NCBI GenBank assembly: GCA_017898095.1
Contig: JAGKQJ010000025.1
Coordinates: forward strand, 1 to 36,672
DNA length: 36,672 nucleotides
Reading direction: 5' to 3'
Source of the DNA: Bacillaceae bacterium Marseille-Q3522
Lineage (GTDB): Bacteria > Bacillota > Bacilli > Bacillales > Cytobacillaceae
Positions within the stretch are counted from its first letter, which is position 1. Every line of letters starts with the position of its first letter. This document shows, one piece after another, positions 13,844 to 23,047 of the stretch. The translations under genes were made by a program, and so were the position numbers. A model generated the notes under the pieces. The model worked only from the letters and a program-made list of their open reading frames with translations, ran no database searches and was not told where the DNA came from.

Positions 13844-16675
13844 TTACCCAAGAAACACCAGATCCCGCAGTTCATCCGTAGACAGTTCGGTGATCCAGTT
13901 GTCGCTGCGGATGATTTCGTCGTTTAACGATTGCTTTTGTTCGAGCATGAGATCGATTTTTTCCTCGAGAGTGCCTGTGCAGATCAACTTATGAACATGG
14001 ACGAATCGCTTTTGCCCGATCCGGTAGGCGCGGTCGGTCGCCTGGTTTTCTACAGCAGGATTCCACCAGCGGTCATAATGGATAACGTGATTGGCGGCTG
14101 TTAAGTTTAGCCCCGTTCCCCCGGCCTTTAAGGATAGCAAGAATACCGGAAACTCCCGTTCCTGGAATTGCTGAATCATCCGGTCCCGTTCTGTTTTCGA
14201 CACACTGCCGTTTAAAAAAGGCACCGAAAGCGAAAATTCATTCTTCAGCATTTGCTGAATCATCCGTCCCATATCAAGATACTGGGTAAAAATTAAACAA
14301 CTTTCCTGCTGATCAAGGACAGCCTCAAGCAGTTCTTTTAACTTCTCCACTTTCGCAGAACGGGCAATAATCTGCTTCGGCTTCGCTTCTTTTAAATAAA
14401 GAGCAGGGTGATTACAAAGCTGCTTTAAGCGGCTTAACATTTGTAAAATCAGCCCTTTCCGTTCGAAGCCGGATAATTTTTCAATTTCGGCAAACGTATC
14501 CTGCAAAAGCTGTTCGTATAGAGATGCCTGCTCGGCTGTTAGCGGGCAAAATTCTTTTTGCTCCAATTTATCAGGCAGATTGAGGGAGACCTCTTCATCC
14601 TTTTTCGTCCGCCGCAGTAAAAATGGGCGGATGATCGCCTGCAATTGATCAATTTTTTGCTTATCCTTGCCTTTTTCAATCGGCAGGACAAATTTACGCT
14701 GGAATTGCCCGAGGCTGCCTAAATAGCCGCGGTTGGTAAAATCAAAAATCGACCACAGCTCGGCAAGGCGATTTTCCATCGGTGTGCCGGTAAGGGCAAT
14801 ATGGTGGGCGCCTTTTAATTGACGAACAGCACGCGATTGCTTCGTTGCGGCATTTTTAATATTTTGCGCTTCATCAATCACAATTGTTCCCCATGTTTCG
14901 GCGGCAAATTGCTCATGATCAAGATGGCAAAGCCCGTATGAGGTTAAGACAACATCGCAATCGGAGAGCATTTCCTTCCAGGCTTCATCACGCAAGCGCT
15001 GGCTCCCGTAATGTAAGTAAACTTTAAGCGTTGGGGAAAATTTCGTTATTTCTTTTTGCCAGTTGCCAAGCACCGATGTCGGGCAAATAATCAGCGCTGC
15101 CTCATTGGTACTGCCGTCCTTTTTTCTTTCCTCTTTTACTTTCAATAAATAAGAGAGAAGCTGAACCGTTTTCCCAAGGCCCATATCATCTGCAAGAATG
15201 CCGCCGAAACCGTACTTGCGTAAAAAGAGCAGCCAACTCATGCCAAGCTGCTGATAAGGGCGGAGCTCGCCGTGAAAACCACCGGGAACGTCTGCAAGCG
15301 GGAGCTGATGAATTTCGCGGAGCTGCTTGATCATTTGCCTCCATTGCCGGTTCAACTCAATTTGAATTTTTCCATAAGCAAACAAATCATCTTCACCGGT
15401 TTCGTTCTGTTCTGCTGGCATCAATTCCTGCTCTATTAAATCACGGACATGAACCCCTTCCTTTTCCGCTGTTTTCATTAACTCCTGAATCCGGTGAATA
15501 AAGGCAGGGTCGAGCTTAATCCAGCGCCCGCGTACTTGCACAAGCCGCCGTTTTTCTTTCACCAGCTCGTTAAATTCCTCTTCCGAGAGATTTACACCGT
15601 TCATCGAAAAACGCCAATTATAGTCAAGCATTTGCTGCAGGCCGACAAACGAAGCACGCTGGCTGCCGGGATTCCCCGACACTTGTGCTTTTACTTTCAT
15701 GCTCGCCTGTTTCATCGCCTGCCACCAGGAAGGCAGCAAAATATCGATTCCAAGGGTCAACAGTGTTTCACTGGCCTCCGTTAAAAACAACCACGCTTCT
15801 GCTTCGGTCAACTCGGAGGCAAGTCCCTTTTTTCCTGCAAGCCATGGAAACAGCATCGTAATCCGCTGCAATTCCTGTTGGACGGCACCTTCATAGGCGT
15901 GCCAGGCAGGTAAATAATTGCCTGAATCTCCGTAATCAACGGTGGTATCAGGATCAGACCGGTCCCGTAAAAATGCTGTTAGATCCCATGTATTGTACAT
16001 TTCTGCCGGCTCCTCTAATTTTAAGCCGATCGAAAACGGCAGTGGATTTTCCTTTAAGCCGATCCATCGGAGCCAGTTATCTTCGTCAAAAAATGCTTCC
16101 AGCTGCTCGGGAAGTAAGTTCTGCTTTTGCAACGCGGTAATCCGGTCGCCGATTGTTTCTCTCATATTCGCATTTTCCGTCATATAGGAATTTAACGCAT
16201 CATTAAACCAATTTTTCACCCATTGTAAAGTCGAGTCTCCAGCTAATCTTTGCTTCCAAAAATCAGGCTGGAATTCTTCAAAAATGCGCTTTGGCAGTTT
16301 CCAGGACAGTTGATCATTAACCCAGGACGAAAAATCAGGCAGCCATTCTTTTTCAGTAATCGAATCATAGAGGACGGGAGCGGTTACTAAACAAATTTCC
16401 GCAGTATCGTCCCATTCCCAGTCGATAAACGGATTAAAGTGTTCTTTAGAAAATAATGTCACCAGCTGCCACGGGTTTACAATCACTCCGTCAACGTCAT
16501 TTAACTTGCTTTCTTTCAGGAATGTCCCGTAAAAGCTTTCCTGATGATCATGAAAAAGCAAAGGTGACCAAAGATTTACCGGATAAATCCGATCTTCCTG
16601 ATCATGTCCGCTTAAAAAATAACCCTCTTGTTCGATTGATTTCACTTTTATTTTAAGATACCTCGTTTTAAGCAT
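13844..16675 (-). CDS. ywqA: SNF2-family DNA-dependent ATPase/helicase
   Basis: A 943-residue bacterial SNF2 protein. Residues 1-420 form the bacterial N-terminal SNF2-associated region. The ATPase core begins near 470 (HGELRPYQQLGMSWLL), with Walker A ADDMGLGKT (about 495-503), Walker B DEAQ (601-604) and AHHIALTGTPMENR (about 624-637). The C-terminal helicase lobe has TQYLDMGRMI, LKAGGTGLNLTAANHVIHYDRWWNPA and QATDRAYRIGQ. These proteins translocate on double-stranded DNA; the specific role of YwqA is not known to me. Start ATG 16675 (MLKTRYLK) with AAAAGGAG upstream. It overlaps the ywqB end by 8 bp (ATGCTTAA), so translation is probably coupled. The ORF could extend 13 codons upstream, without a better site. 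Confidence 0.93.
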   Translation of the reverse strand: MLKTRYLKIKVKSIEQEGYFLSGHDQEDRIYPVNLWSPLLFHDHQESFYGTFLKESKLNDVDGVIVNPWQLVTLFSKEHFNPFIDWEWDDTAEICLVTAPVLYDSITEKEWLPDFSSWVNDQLSWKLPKRIFEEFQPDFWKQRLAGDSTLQWVKNWFNDALNSYMTENANMRETIGDRITALQKQNLLPEQLEAFFDEDNWLRWIGLKENPLPFSIGLKLEEPAEMYNTWDLTAFLRDRSDPDTTVDYGDSGNYLPAWHAYEGAVQQELQRITMLFPWLAGKKGLASELTEAEAWLFLTEASETLLTLGIDILLPSWWQAMKQASMKVKAQVSGNPGSQRASFVGLQQMLDYNWRFSMNGVNLSEEEFNELVKEKRRLVQVRGRWIKLDPAFIHRIQELMKTAEKEGVHVRDLIEQELMPAEQNETGEDDLFAYGKIQIELNRQWRQMIKQLREIHQLPLADVPGGFHGELRPYQQLGMSWLLFLRKYGFGGILADDMGLGKTVQLLSYLLKVKEERKKDGSTNEAALIICPTSVLGNWQKEITKFSPTLKVYLHYGSQRLRDEAWKEMLSDCDVVLTSYGLCHLDHEQFAAETWGTIVIDEAQNIKNAATKQSRAVRQLKGAHHIALTGTPMENRLAELWSIFDFTNRGYLGSLGQFQRKFVLPIEKGKDKQKIDQLQAIIRPFLLRRTKKDEEVSLNLPDKLEQKEFCPLTAEQASLYEQLLQDTFAEIEKLSGFERKGLILQMLSRLKQLCNHPALYLKEAKPKQIIARSAKVEKLKELLEAVLDQQESCLIFTQYLDMGRMIQQMLKNEFSLSVPFLNGSVSKTERDRMIQQFQEREFPVFLLSLKAGGTGLNLTAANHVIHYDRWWNPAVENQATDRAYRIGQKRFVHVHKLICTGTLEEKIDLMLEQKQSLNDEIIRSDNWITELSTDELRDLVFLG

Positions 16676-18227
16676 GAATGAGCTTACTCCTTTTACATTC
16701 TTCTTGAAAGGCACGCAGCCGCTTTGTATTCCGTTCTAATTCATCCATGAAATGATCCCATTCTTCGAGCCGTTTTTGCTTTTTATAAATCGTGCGCAGT
16801 TTTTTTAACAGCTTGACAGCTTCTTTATAGTGTTCTCTTTGTTTCAAGGAAATCTTTTTATGAATCGTTTGGTGATACAGAGGCAGCAGCACAACGGGAT
16901 CTTGTTTTTGAATCTCTTGAATTTGCTCCTTCGGCAAATAGCTTATATCTATATCCATATAGGCATGCAGTACGGACCATTTTTGATAAGCACCGCTGCT
17001 AAATAAAAAGTCGCTATAATAATGATAACTGTACGGCAACATTTCATTTAATGCTTTTTCCAGCAAGTCGGGGCTGTGTGTCGCCCTGGTATACGGGGTG
17101 ATCGCCTCGAGCGCAAGATCTGTTACCTGCCTTGCTAATTGATGGTTCGAAGAATTAGCGAGAAACGGCCGCAGCTTTTGAATAAATTCCGGGATAAAGA
17201 TTTCGAGCCGCTTCCAGTCTTTTTGATTTGTCATCGAATTCAGCCAGAAAAGAAAATAAGGGGCGACCAAGTAATGGATTTCTTTTAGTTGCCGGACAGC
17301 CGCCTCATCTTCACGCATTAACAGCAGCAAATGAACCATCGCCGTTTGTTCGTCAAAGCTCGGGTTTTCAATCTTTTTAAGCCGGGTATATTCTGATTGC
17401 CGCCATTCATTATTCCGAAAAAAAGATGTCCAAAGTAACCGGTAAAGATCAATTCTTTCAAATTGGCAGGAAAGATCCTTTTCAAGTAAAATTTTTGCAT
17501 CTTTTCGCATCCGCTCTATACAAGAATCAAATGCAAAAGGGAGCGGATGATTCGCAAATCCTTCCAACCTTTGTCTGATCTCATCATGCAAGTGTTGAAA
17601 GACATGGCTGTAGTAGTACTCCATATCCATTACTCCATGTTGCAATTCTCTGCTCAGCTGTAAAAGCAGCGAAAAGGAATAAATACTACCAATAGCAAAA
17701 TAAATATCTTTCCAATCTTTGCGTAAAGGTGCTCCCGCTTTTACAATCCGATAATATTCACTAAAGCGGTACGGGATTTGGTAAATCTCAGGCTTTCCTT
17801 TTTCCAACATCACGGAACGAAAGTTTCTGATGAACGTTGGAATCCACCGGTCGAATTCTGTTTCAGGATTTTTTTCTTCCATTTCTTTCAGCAGATCACT
17901 TGCACGGCGAAGGCCTAAATCTGCTGTAATCTTATTTATTTTTTCTGCCTTTTTCCACTTATCTATCCATTCCGATACACTGCCTGTTTGGGAAAGAATC
18001 TTGAAAAAGACGGCCATCTGATGCCGGCAATAGCCGCTTGCCTGACAGGTGCACGCCCATTGTGAATAATCATCTAAATCTAAATAAACTTTTGCTTTCG
18101 TCACGTCTTGCACAGTTGCCGTCACAAGCCGGTTATTTCTTTGTAAGGAAGACACAAGCCCTTGGCGGAACAAGAGCAGCCCCTTTTGCACAACTTGTCT
18201 GTCCTTTACTATTTCCGGATTCAGCAT
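16668..18227 (-). CDS. ywqB: SWIM zinc-finger protein YwqB
   Basis: A 519-residue protein with a SWIM zinc finger near residues 58-70: WACTCQASGYCRHQ gives CxCx5CxH. The remaining 440 residues are helical and charged and have no recognisable catalytic motif. SWIM domains bind DNA or proteins and are often encoded beside SNF2 ATPases, so a two-protein complex with YwqA is the natural inference. Start ATG with GAGGAGGGG just upstream. It is the first gene of a two-gene operon; its stop overlaps the ywqA start. Same pairing as in B. subtilis. Confidence 0.9.
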   Translation of the reverse strand: MLNPEIVKDRQVVQKGLLLFRQGLVSSLQRNNRLVTATVQDVTKAKVYLDLDDYSQWACTCQASGYCRHQMAVFFKILSQTGSVSEWIDKWKKAEKINKITADLGLRRASDLLKEMEEKNPETEFDRWIPTFIRNFRSVMLEKGKPEIYQIPYRFSEYYRIVKAGAPLRKDWKDIYFAIGSIYSFSLLLQLSRELQHGVMDMEYYYSHVFQHLHDEIRQRLEGFANHPLPFAFDSCIERMRKDAKILLEKDLSCQFERIDLYRLLWTSFFRNNEWRQSEYTRLKKIENPSFDEQTAMVHLLLLMREDEAAVRQLKEIHYLVAPYFLFWLNSMTNQKDWKRLEIFIPEFIQKLRPFLANSSNHQLARQVTDLALEAITPYTRATHSPDLLEKALNEMLPYSYHYYSDFLFSSGAYQKWSVLHAYMDIDISYLPKEQIQEIQKQDPVVLLPLYHQTIHKKISLKQREHYKEAVKLLKKLRTIYKKQKRLEEWDHFMDELERNTKRLRAFQEECKRSKLIHA

Positions 18228-18327
18228 AAAATCCCCTCCTCGTACTCAGGCCAGTATTTCCGACAAAAACTCCATTATTTCATTATACTATAGAAAGCGG
18301 GTTCCTGTAAGAGGGAGTGGTCATTGC

Positions 18328-18384
18328 GTTTGCATCAAGTATTTGCGGGCAGATTTTTTATGCCCACAAATACTTGACGCAAAC
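18328..18384. repeat. long near-perfect inverted repeat
   Basis: A 23-bp arm at 18328-18350, beginning GTTTGCATCAAGTATTTGCG, pairs with 18362-18384 (ending ATACTTGACGCAAAC), with only two differences, both tolerated as G-U in RNA. The 11-bp loop is AGATTTTTTAT. There is no T run outside the stem. It lies about 100 bp upstream of the ywqB start. Confidence 0.8.
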
Positions 18385-19604
18385 CATTTCCTGTTTTAAA
18401 CAACCATTTTTCGTAAAACTGTGCTATAATACTAGACAGGGTCTCTTTTTATCCTTTCCTAATAAGAGGATGTTCAATAAGTCACTAACTTTTTGAACAT
18501 TTTTCAGAAGGATTGTTTTTTGAACCATATTGGGGAAAAGTCATCCTTTCTTTCGGAGGGATTGCGATCAAAAAGTAAATCACTTTGAAGACATTTTTCA
18601 GACATCGTTACATTCCTTAAATGACGTGCCTTCTTAACCTTCACAATTCCACATTCGTCAGGTTTATTGTTACATAAAACAATAACTGGAACTAACTTAT
18701 TTTTTAGGGCAAATAAAACAGAGCATTCAGAATGATGTAAATACAGCTGATAAACAGAGGAGAGCTGTCTGAAACCTTATCAGTCAAAGTTTGTCCTGAA
18801 GGAAAAACATCTATTTATACACCAAGAAAAAATGGAGGCACGTGAAGACGATTTGCCAGGAACGTCTCCAAGTGTTCTCATTCTGAAAAAAACTTCAGAA
18901 TGTGTTCCTCTTCTTGAGACCGCTGAAAATTACATTTTCACAGGATGACAGCGTGCCATGTTTGGAGGTCAGCTGTCTCAAGAGGATTAGGAAATTTGCC
19001 GGATGTTTTGCTTTCGAAAAAAAGGAGATATCCGGCCGGGATCTGAATGGATTAGCATCCTTATCGCAATTCAGGAATCTCATATTATCCTATCGGTTTC
19101 ATGACTGCAAATCATTCAGTGAGCGAAAACTACAAAATTAATCATGAAGCTAAATTTAAAAAAGCTGCAGAGAGTTGAAAGGTATTACGCATTCAAGATA
19201 CGGACATCTGCACCAAAGCGAATTTGATTCGAAACTTTTTGATCAACCTCCTTAACGTTGTGTCTTTTTAACACGATTCCTTCAGAAAAACCGATATGGT
19301 CAACATTTTTTTCAAAAAACAGCCGCTTCGATGCAGGAATGGACTTCATGTTGTTATAGCGGATCAAGATTTTTACGTGTCTAATACAGAAGACAGGTGC
19401 TCCAGGCGGATATATGGCAAGCTTCCTGTTTAAAGGACATAAAAATCTATTTTTAACAATAGATAAAAAGTTCGGAAATTTCTATACCTAATCTTTTATT
19501 TGATGGCGGTTCCGTTAGGAAAGGATAAACATCATCGATCCTTTCGTGATGACAGAGGCCTTGGAAGCGGAAAAAATTCATATGAATAGGATGATGATGG
19601 AACA
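18385..19604. other. 1.2-kb gene-poor region
   Basis: No convincing gene. Contents: a TGC-TATAAT extended -10 near 18430 with nothing recognisable after it; TGTTCA/TTGAACA repeats near 18470-18500; and a fold-back with CATTCTGAA (18879-18887) and TTCAGAATG (18894-18902), flanked by GTCTCCAAG and CTTGAGAC. Open frames at 18902-19141 (plus) and 19185-19367 (minus, ending KRHNVKEVDQKVSNQIRFGA-like sequence) lack good ribosome binding sites and match no family I know. GAAAGGAT/ATCCTTTC (about 19518-19544) forms a hairpin before the ABC genes. This may be decayed mobile or coding DNA. Confidence 0.45.
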
Positions 19605-20867
19605 ATGAAAAAATTATTAGCAGTAATCAGTTGTTTAGCCCTGCTTATCCTTTCGGCGTGTGCTTCCAGTGCGGCGGAAGGCGGCAAGACAAAAATTACA
19701 GTGGCACTCTATACGAATGCAACCCATATCAATACGAAAAATTTCGAGAAAATTGCCGCCAATTTTGAAGATGAAAACCCGGATATTGACGTAGAGGTGC
19801 AACCGGGGGGAAATGAATTTGAAGCGCAAATGAAAACAAAAATGGCGGCAAACGATTTGCCCGATTTGTTCACGACACATGGCTGGTCTGTTATGAGGTA
19901 CAGCGAATTTCTTGAACCTCTCCAGGATGAACCATGGGCGAAAAAGATTAATCCGTTAATAAAAGACAATATTACCGATAAAGAAGGAAATATTTTAACA
20001 CTGCCGATGGATGTAGATGTCACCGGTCTTGTTTTTAACAAGGACGTACTCGATGAAGCAGGAGTAGATGCAATGGAAATCAAAACATGGGCCGATTTTC
20101 TTGCCGCCTGTGAAAAAATAAAAGCAACCGGGAAAACGCCGATTAACATTGCCGGGCCAAAAGACTATGGCCACATTGGCACAGTAGTGGACGTCATTGC
20201 TCCGACGTACTTGATCACGAACGAGAAGAAAAATTACCGCGAAGAGTTAAAAAACGGTACCTTTAATTGGAAACATTTCGGCCCAGTCTATGAATTGTTT
20301 AACACGTTTGTGCAGGAAGGCTATCTGAATAAAGATGTCAAAGAAGGTTCTTATATGGGATCAGTAGAATCTTTTGCCAAAAATGAGTCGGCATTTGGTT
20401 TTTATACCAATGAATTGATTACCCAGGTGAAGGAAATAAATCCCGACGCGAACTTCGGCTACATCGCGGTGCCGGCAGCCACGGAGGCAGACACGCCCAC
20501 TGTCATAACGGGTGAAAGGTTTTCTGTCGGAGTTTGGAAGGATTCAGAAAACAAAGAAGCGGCTATGAAATTTTTAAACTACTTATCCGAACCGGAAAAT
20601 ATTAACCTGATGGCGAGCGGAACAAAGAATCCAACCGGTTTGGTCGGAGACGGCTATCAAAGCGATTTAGCCGGCCTTGAGCCATACTATGAACAAGTAA
20701 AAGATCTCCGCGCATTCAATTATTTTGACAGGGAGTACCTCCCAAGCGGCATGTGGGACAGCTTAATCAAAGCAGGTGAATCGATTATTAATGAAGCGGC
20801 ATCAAAAGAGGAAATCATCGACAAATTGAGCCAAGACTATACGAAACTGTATAAACAGCAAAATTGA
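19605..20867 (+). CDS. ABC transporter extracellular solute-binding protein (carbohydrate type, family 1)
   Basis: A 420-residue lipoprotein. Signal peptide 1-19 with lipobox LSAC, so Cys19 is lipidated and the protein faces outside the membrane. The body has the cluster-B (maltose/MsmE-like) binding protein pattern: TKITVALYTN, FEKIAANFEDENPDIDVEVQ, DLPDLFTTHGW, LPMDVDVTGLVFNKDVLDEAG (about 133-153), AAMKFLNYLSEPEN. It captures a sugar or oligosaccharide for the two permeases downstream. Start ATG 19605 with a weak site (AGGATGATGATGG). A stable hairpin separates it from the permeases. No sugar hydrolase is nearby to suggest the substrate. Confidence 0.88.
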   Translation: MKKLLAVISCLALLILSACASSAAEGGKTKITVALYTNATHINTKNFEKIAANFEDENPDIDVEVQPGGNEFEAQMKTKMAANDLPDLFTTHGWSVMRYSEFLEPLQDEPWAKKINPLIKDNITDKEGNILTLPMDVDVTGLVFNKDVLDEAGVDAMEIKTWADFLAACEKIKATGKTPINIAGPKDYGHIGTVVDVIAPTYLITNEKKNYREELKNGTFNWKHFGPVYELFNTFVQEGYLNKDVKEGSYMGSVESFAKNESAFGFYTNELITQVKEINPDANFGYIAVPAATEADTPTVITGERFSVGVWKDSENKEAAMKFLNYLSEPENINLMASGTKNPTGLVGDGYQSDLAGLEPYYEQVKDLRAFNYFDREYLPSGMWDSLIKAGESIINEAASKEEIIDKLSQDYTKLYKQQN

Positions 20868-20897
20868 TAGCGGATTTTTTCTAATGGTGAAAAGAAG

Positions 20898-20933
20898 GAT
20901 AGTAAAGCAGGATCCCTATCTTGCTTTACTATC
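20898..20933 (+). promoter_or_regulatory. intra-operon hairpin between binding protein and permease
   Basis: GATAGTAAAGCA (20898-20909) and TGCTTTACTATC (20922-20933) form a perfect 12-bp stem with a 12-nt loop and no U tract. It lies 30 bp after the binding protein gene. Hairpins here commonly protect the upstream message, giving more binding protein than permease; this function is inferred. Confidence 0.55.
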
Positions 20934-21000
20934 AAACTTTCATTCATTAGTTGGACAAATATGTGTAAAACGGGCATGTAAAAGGAGTTATCAAATAAGA

Positions 21001-21873
21001 ATGAAAAAAAGTTATCGAAAAGCGAATATCATGTATATTCCGGTTTTATTAATTTTCATAACGTTTATTGTTTATCCGTTCCTTTCTGGTATCAGGCTTT
21101 CTTTTACCGATTGGAACGGATTTTCCCAAAGCTTCCACAATATCGGTTTGCAAAATTTTCAGGATATGCTGGCAGACCCTTATGTAAAACGGGCACTACT
21201 CAATACATTGATTTACGGGTTTGGCAGCACCCTTTTCCAGCAAATATTGGGACTGGGATATGCGTTGCTGTTAAATAATAAATTCCCATTAAGAGGGGCG
21301 GCGAGAACGTTTATATATTTACCTGTATTAATTCCCGGGATTGTCATGGGGTATATGTGGTATTTTATTGCAAAATATGAGAATGGGGCTTTGAATGATG
21401 TGTTAAGCGTTCTCGGCTTCGAGCCAATTTATTGGCTGACCGATGAAAAACTGGCGATTTTTATCATCTTAATCATCAATATTACGCAATTTTGCGGAAT
21501 CTCGATGGTGATCTATGCAGCCGGTCTGCAAAATATTCCGCACATGTATTATGAAGCAGCATCGCTTGACGGGGCGGGCAAGTGGCAAATGTTTAAAAAA
21601 ATTACGCTGCCGCTTCTTTATCCGTCGATTGTGACAAGTGTCATCATTAATTTAATTGGCGGCTTAAAATTATTTGATGTCATTCGTGCCTTGACAAACG
21701 GGGGGCCAAATTATACAACACATTCATTATCCTCGCTGATTAATTCGACCTATTTTGAAGGGCAAAACGCCGGTTATGCCGCATCACAGGGGATTTTATT
21801 GTTTGTGGTGATTTTGGTACTGACGCTCTTTTTCCAAGTGCTATTTTCAAAAAGAAAGGTTGATTTTTCATGA
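21001..21873 (+). CDS. carbohydrate ABC transporter permease (MsmF/UgpA type)
   Basis: A 290-residue integral membrane protein with six hydrophobic segments. The EAA loop YYEAASLDGAGKWQMFKKITLPLLYPS (about 182-208) contacts the ATPase. The N-terminus (YIPVLLIFITFIVYPFLSGIRLSFTDWNG) is the usual first helix of this family. Start ATG 21001, preceded by AAAAGGAG 13 bp upstream; the frame is open from 20884, but that segment overlaps the hairpin and is not membrane-like. It overlaps the next gene by four bases (ATGA). No ATPase gene is in the cluster, as is common where a shared MsmX-type ATPase serves several importers. Confidence 0.9.
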   Translation: MKKSYRKANIMYIPVLLIFITFIVYPFLSGIRLSFTDWNGFSQSFHNIGLQNFQDMLADPYVKRALLNTLIYGFGSTLFQQILGLGYALLLNNKFPLRGAARTFIYLPVLIPGIVMGYMWYFIAKYENGALNDVLSVLGFEPIYWLTDEKLAIFIILIINITQFCGISMVIYAAGLQNIPHMYYEAASLDGAGKWQMFKKITLPLLYPSIVTSVIINLIGGLKLFDVIRALTNGGPNYTTHSLSSLINSTYFEGQNAGYAASQGILLFVVILVLTLFFQVLFSKRKVDFS

Positions 21874-22688
21874 GCCGTACAAAAAAGTCCGTCTGGATGA
21901 CGCCGCTGACACTGCTTATCCTTTTATTTCATATGATTCCTGTTTATATTACGTTTATAGCATCGATAACAAAATTGGGAGATTTAAAGTCTTATTGGCT
22001 GCCGCCAAAGTATTTTTTTATCGAAAATTACAGTACGGCGTTAACAAGCGGCAATTTACCGGCTGCCTTTAAAAATACAATCCTAATTACGGTGATTTCT
22101 GTATTTCTGATTGTTCTGTTAGGCGCTTTTGCAGCCTATCCGTTAGCAAGATATGAATCAAAACTGAATTCTTTTGTCATGTTTGCGATTATCTCGCTGA
22201 TGATGATTCCGCCGCTGTCACTGCTTGTGCCGTTGTACAAGTTCATGAGAACGATTGACGGAATCAATACGCTATGGGGGATCATCTTATTGCATGTTGC
22301 CTTCCAATTGCCATTAAGCATTTTCTTATTTAAAAATTTCATCCAGACAATCCCGAAAGAATTAGATGAAGCAGCGACACTGGATGGTTGCAATATTTTT
22401 CAGGTCTTTTACCGGATCATTCTTCCGAATATTAAACCGGTGATTGCAACGATTATTATTTTAACAGGTGTGAATGTATGGAATGATTATCAATTCTCGC
22501 TCTACTTTTTGCAAAGCAGCGAATTAAGCGTTGTAACACTTTCGATTTCGTCTTTCTTTTCGCAAGGGGATATGAATATTAACGTCGCTGCCGCCGCAGC
22601 CATGCTCGCTATCATCCCGGTGACCATCGCCTTCTTATTCCTGCAAAAATACTTTATCAAAGGCATGGTCGACAGCGCGATAAAATAA
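21870..22688 (+). CDS. carbohydrate ABC transporter permease (MsmG/UgpE type)
   Basis: A 272-residue second permease with about six transmembrane helices. EAA loop: ELDEAATLDGCNIFQVFYRIILPNIKPV (about 160-187). The C-terminal AAAAMLAIIPVTIAFLFLQKYFIKGMV is typical of the family. Its ATG overlaps the stop of the previous gene, so the two are translationally coupled. It forms a heterodimer with the first permease (family knowledge). The operon ends at the terminator at 22733. Confidence 0.9.
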   Translation: MSRTKKSVWMTPLTLLILLFHMIPVYITFIASITKLGDLKSYWLPPKYFFIENYSTALTSGNLPAAFKNTILITVISVFLIVLLGAFAAYPLARYESKLNSFVMFAIISLMMIPPLSLLVPLYKFMRTIDGINTLWGIILLHVAFQLPLSIFLFKNFIQTIPKELDEAATLDGCNIFQVFYRIILPNIKPVIATIIILTGVNVWNDYQFSLYFLQSSELSVVTLSISSFFSQGDMNINVAAAAAMLAIIPVTIAFLFLQKYFIKGMVDSAIK

Positions 22689-22732
22689 AAAGATAGAAAA
22701 ATAGAGCGGAAAATAAAGTAAAAAAGTGAAAT

Positions 22733-22758
22733 TAGCAGTGAGAACTGCTATTTTTTTT
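22733..22758 (+). terminator. terminator of the sugar ABC operon
   Basis: TAGCAGT (22733-22739), loop GAGA, ACTGCTA (22744-22750), then eight T. It separates the sugar importer from the module that follows. Confidence 0.9.
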
Positions 22759-22841
22759 GCCCACAAAGAGGAGCAAAATGAAAGGTCATTAACAAAAAAT
22801 AGGTAAAATGTCCTGATACAATACATAAAAAATAACGAGTT

Positions 22842-22893
22842 GGCCGATAAAATCAGGAAATGAGGACATAAACATCAGGAATAGGGACATGAA
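22842..22893 (+). repeat. second set of about 21-bp phased repeats
   Basis: GGCCGATAA (22842), GGACATAAA (22864) and GGACATGAA (22885) occur at steps of 22 and 21 bp, with AATCAGGAA or CATCAGGAA between. It resembles the GGACAATA array at 13122 in both the core word and the period. It lies between a terminator and the promoter of the next gene. Otherwise 22759-23047 is AT-rich, with the promoter described next. Confidence 0.55.
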
Positions 22894-22947
22894 TCTGAAA
22901 AATTTTCAAAATAAGCAGCAAACTTTTTTTCAGAAAAAATAAAATTT

Positions 22948-23016
22948 TTGTTGAATTTTAATAAAAAGAAGTATAAAATAATTTTTAATCAAAAAAATAA
23001 TTTGATCAAAAAAATA
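22948..23016 (+). promoter_or_regulatory. promoter and operator candidate of the 23-kb module
   Basis: TTGTTG (22948-22953), 18 bp, TATAAA (22972-22977) is a plausible sigma-A promoter. Just downstream, ATCAAAAAAAT occurs twice (22988 and 23005, 17 bp apart). ATCAAA-N7-TTTGAT (22988-23006) is also a perfect inverted repeat. Its position after the -10 would suit repression; the regulator is not known but may be the YheO-type protein at 27693. Confidence 0.45.
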
Positions 23017-23047
23017 TTTTTAAGGAAATTCATGCAGGAGTGACCTT

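Noticed and set aside
18902-19367. Frames at 18902-19141 (plus) and 19185-19367 (minus)
   Set aside because: No ribosome binding site and no recognisable motif; reported only as part of the gene-poor region.
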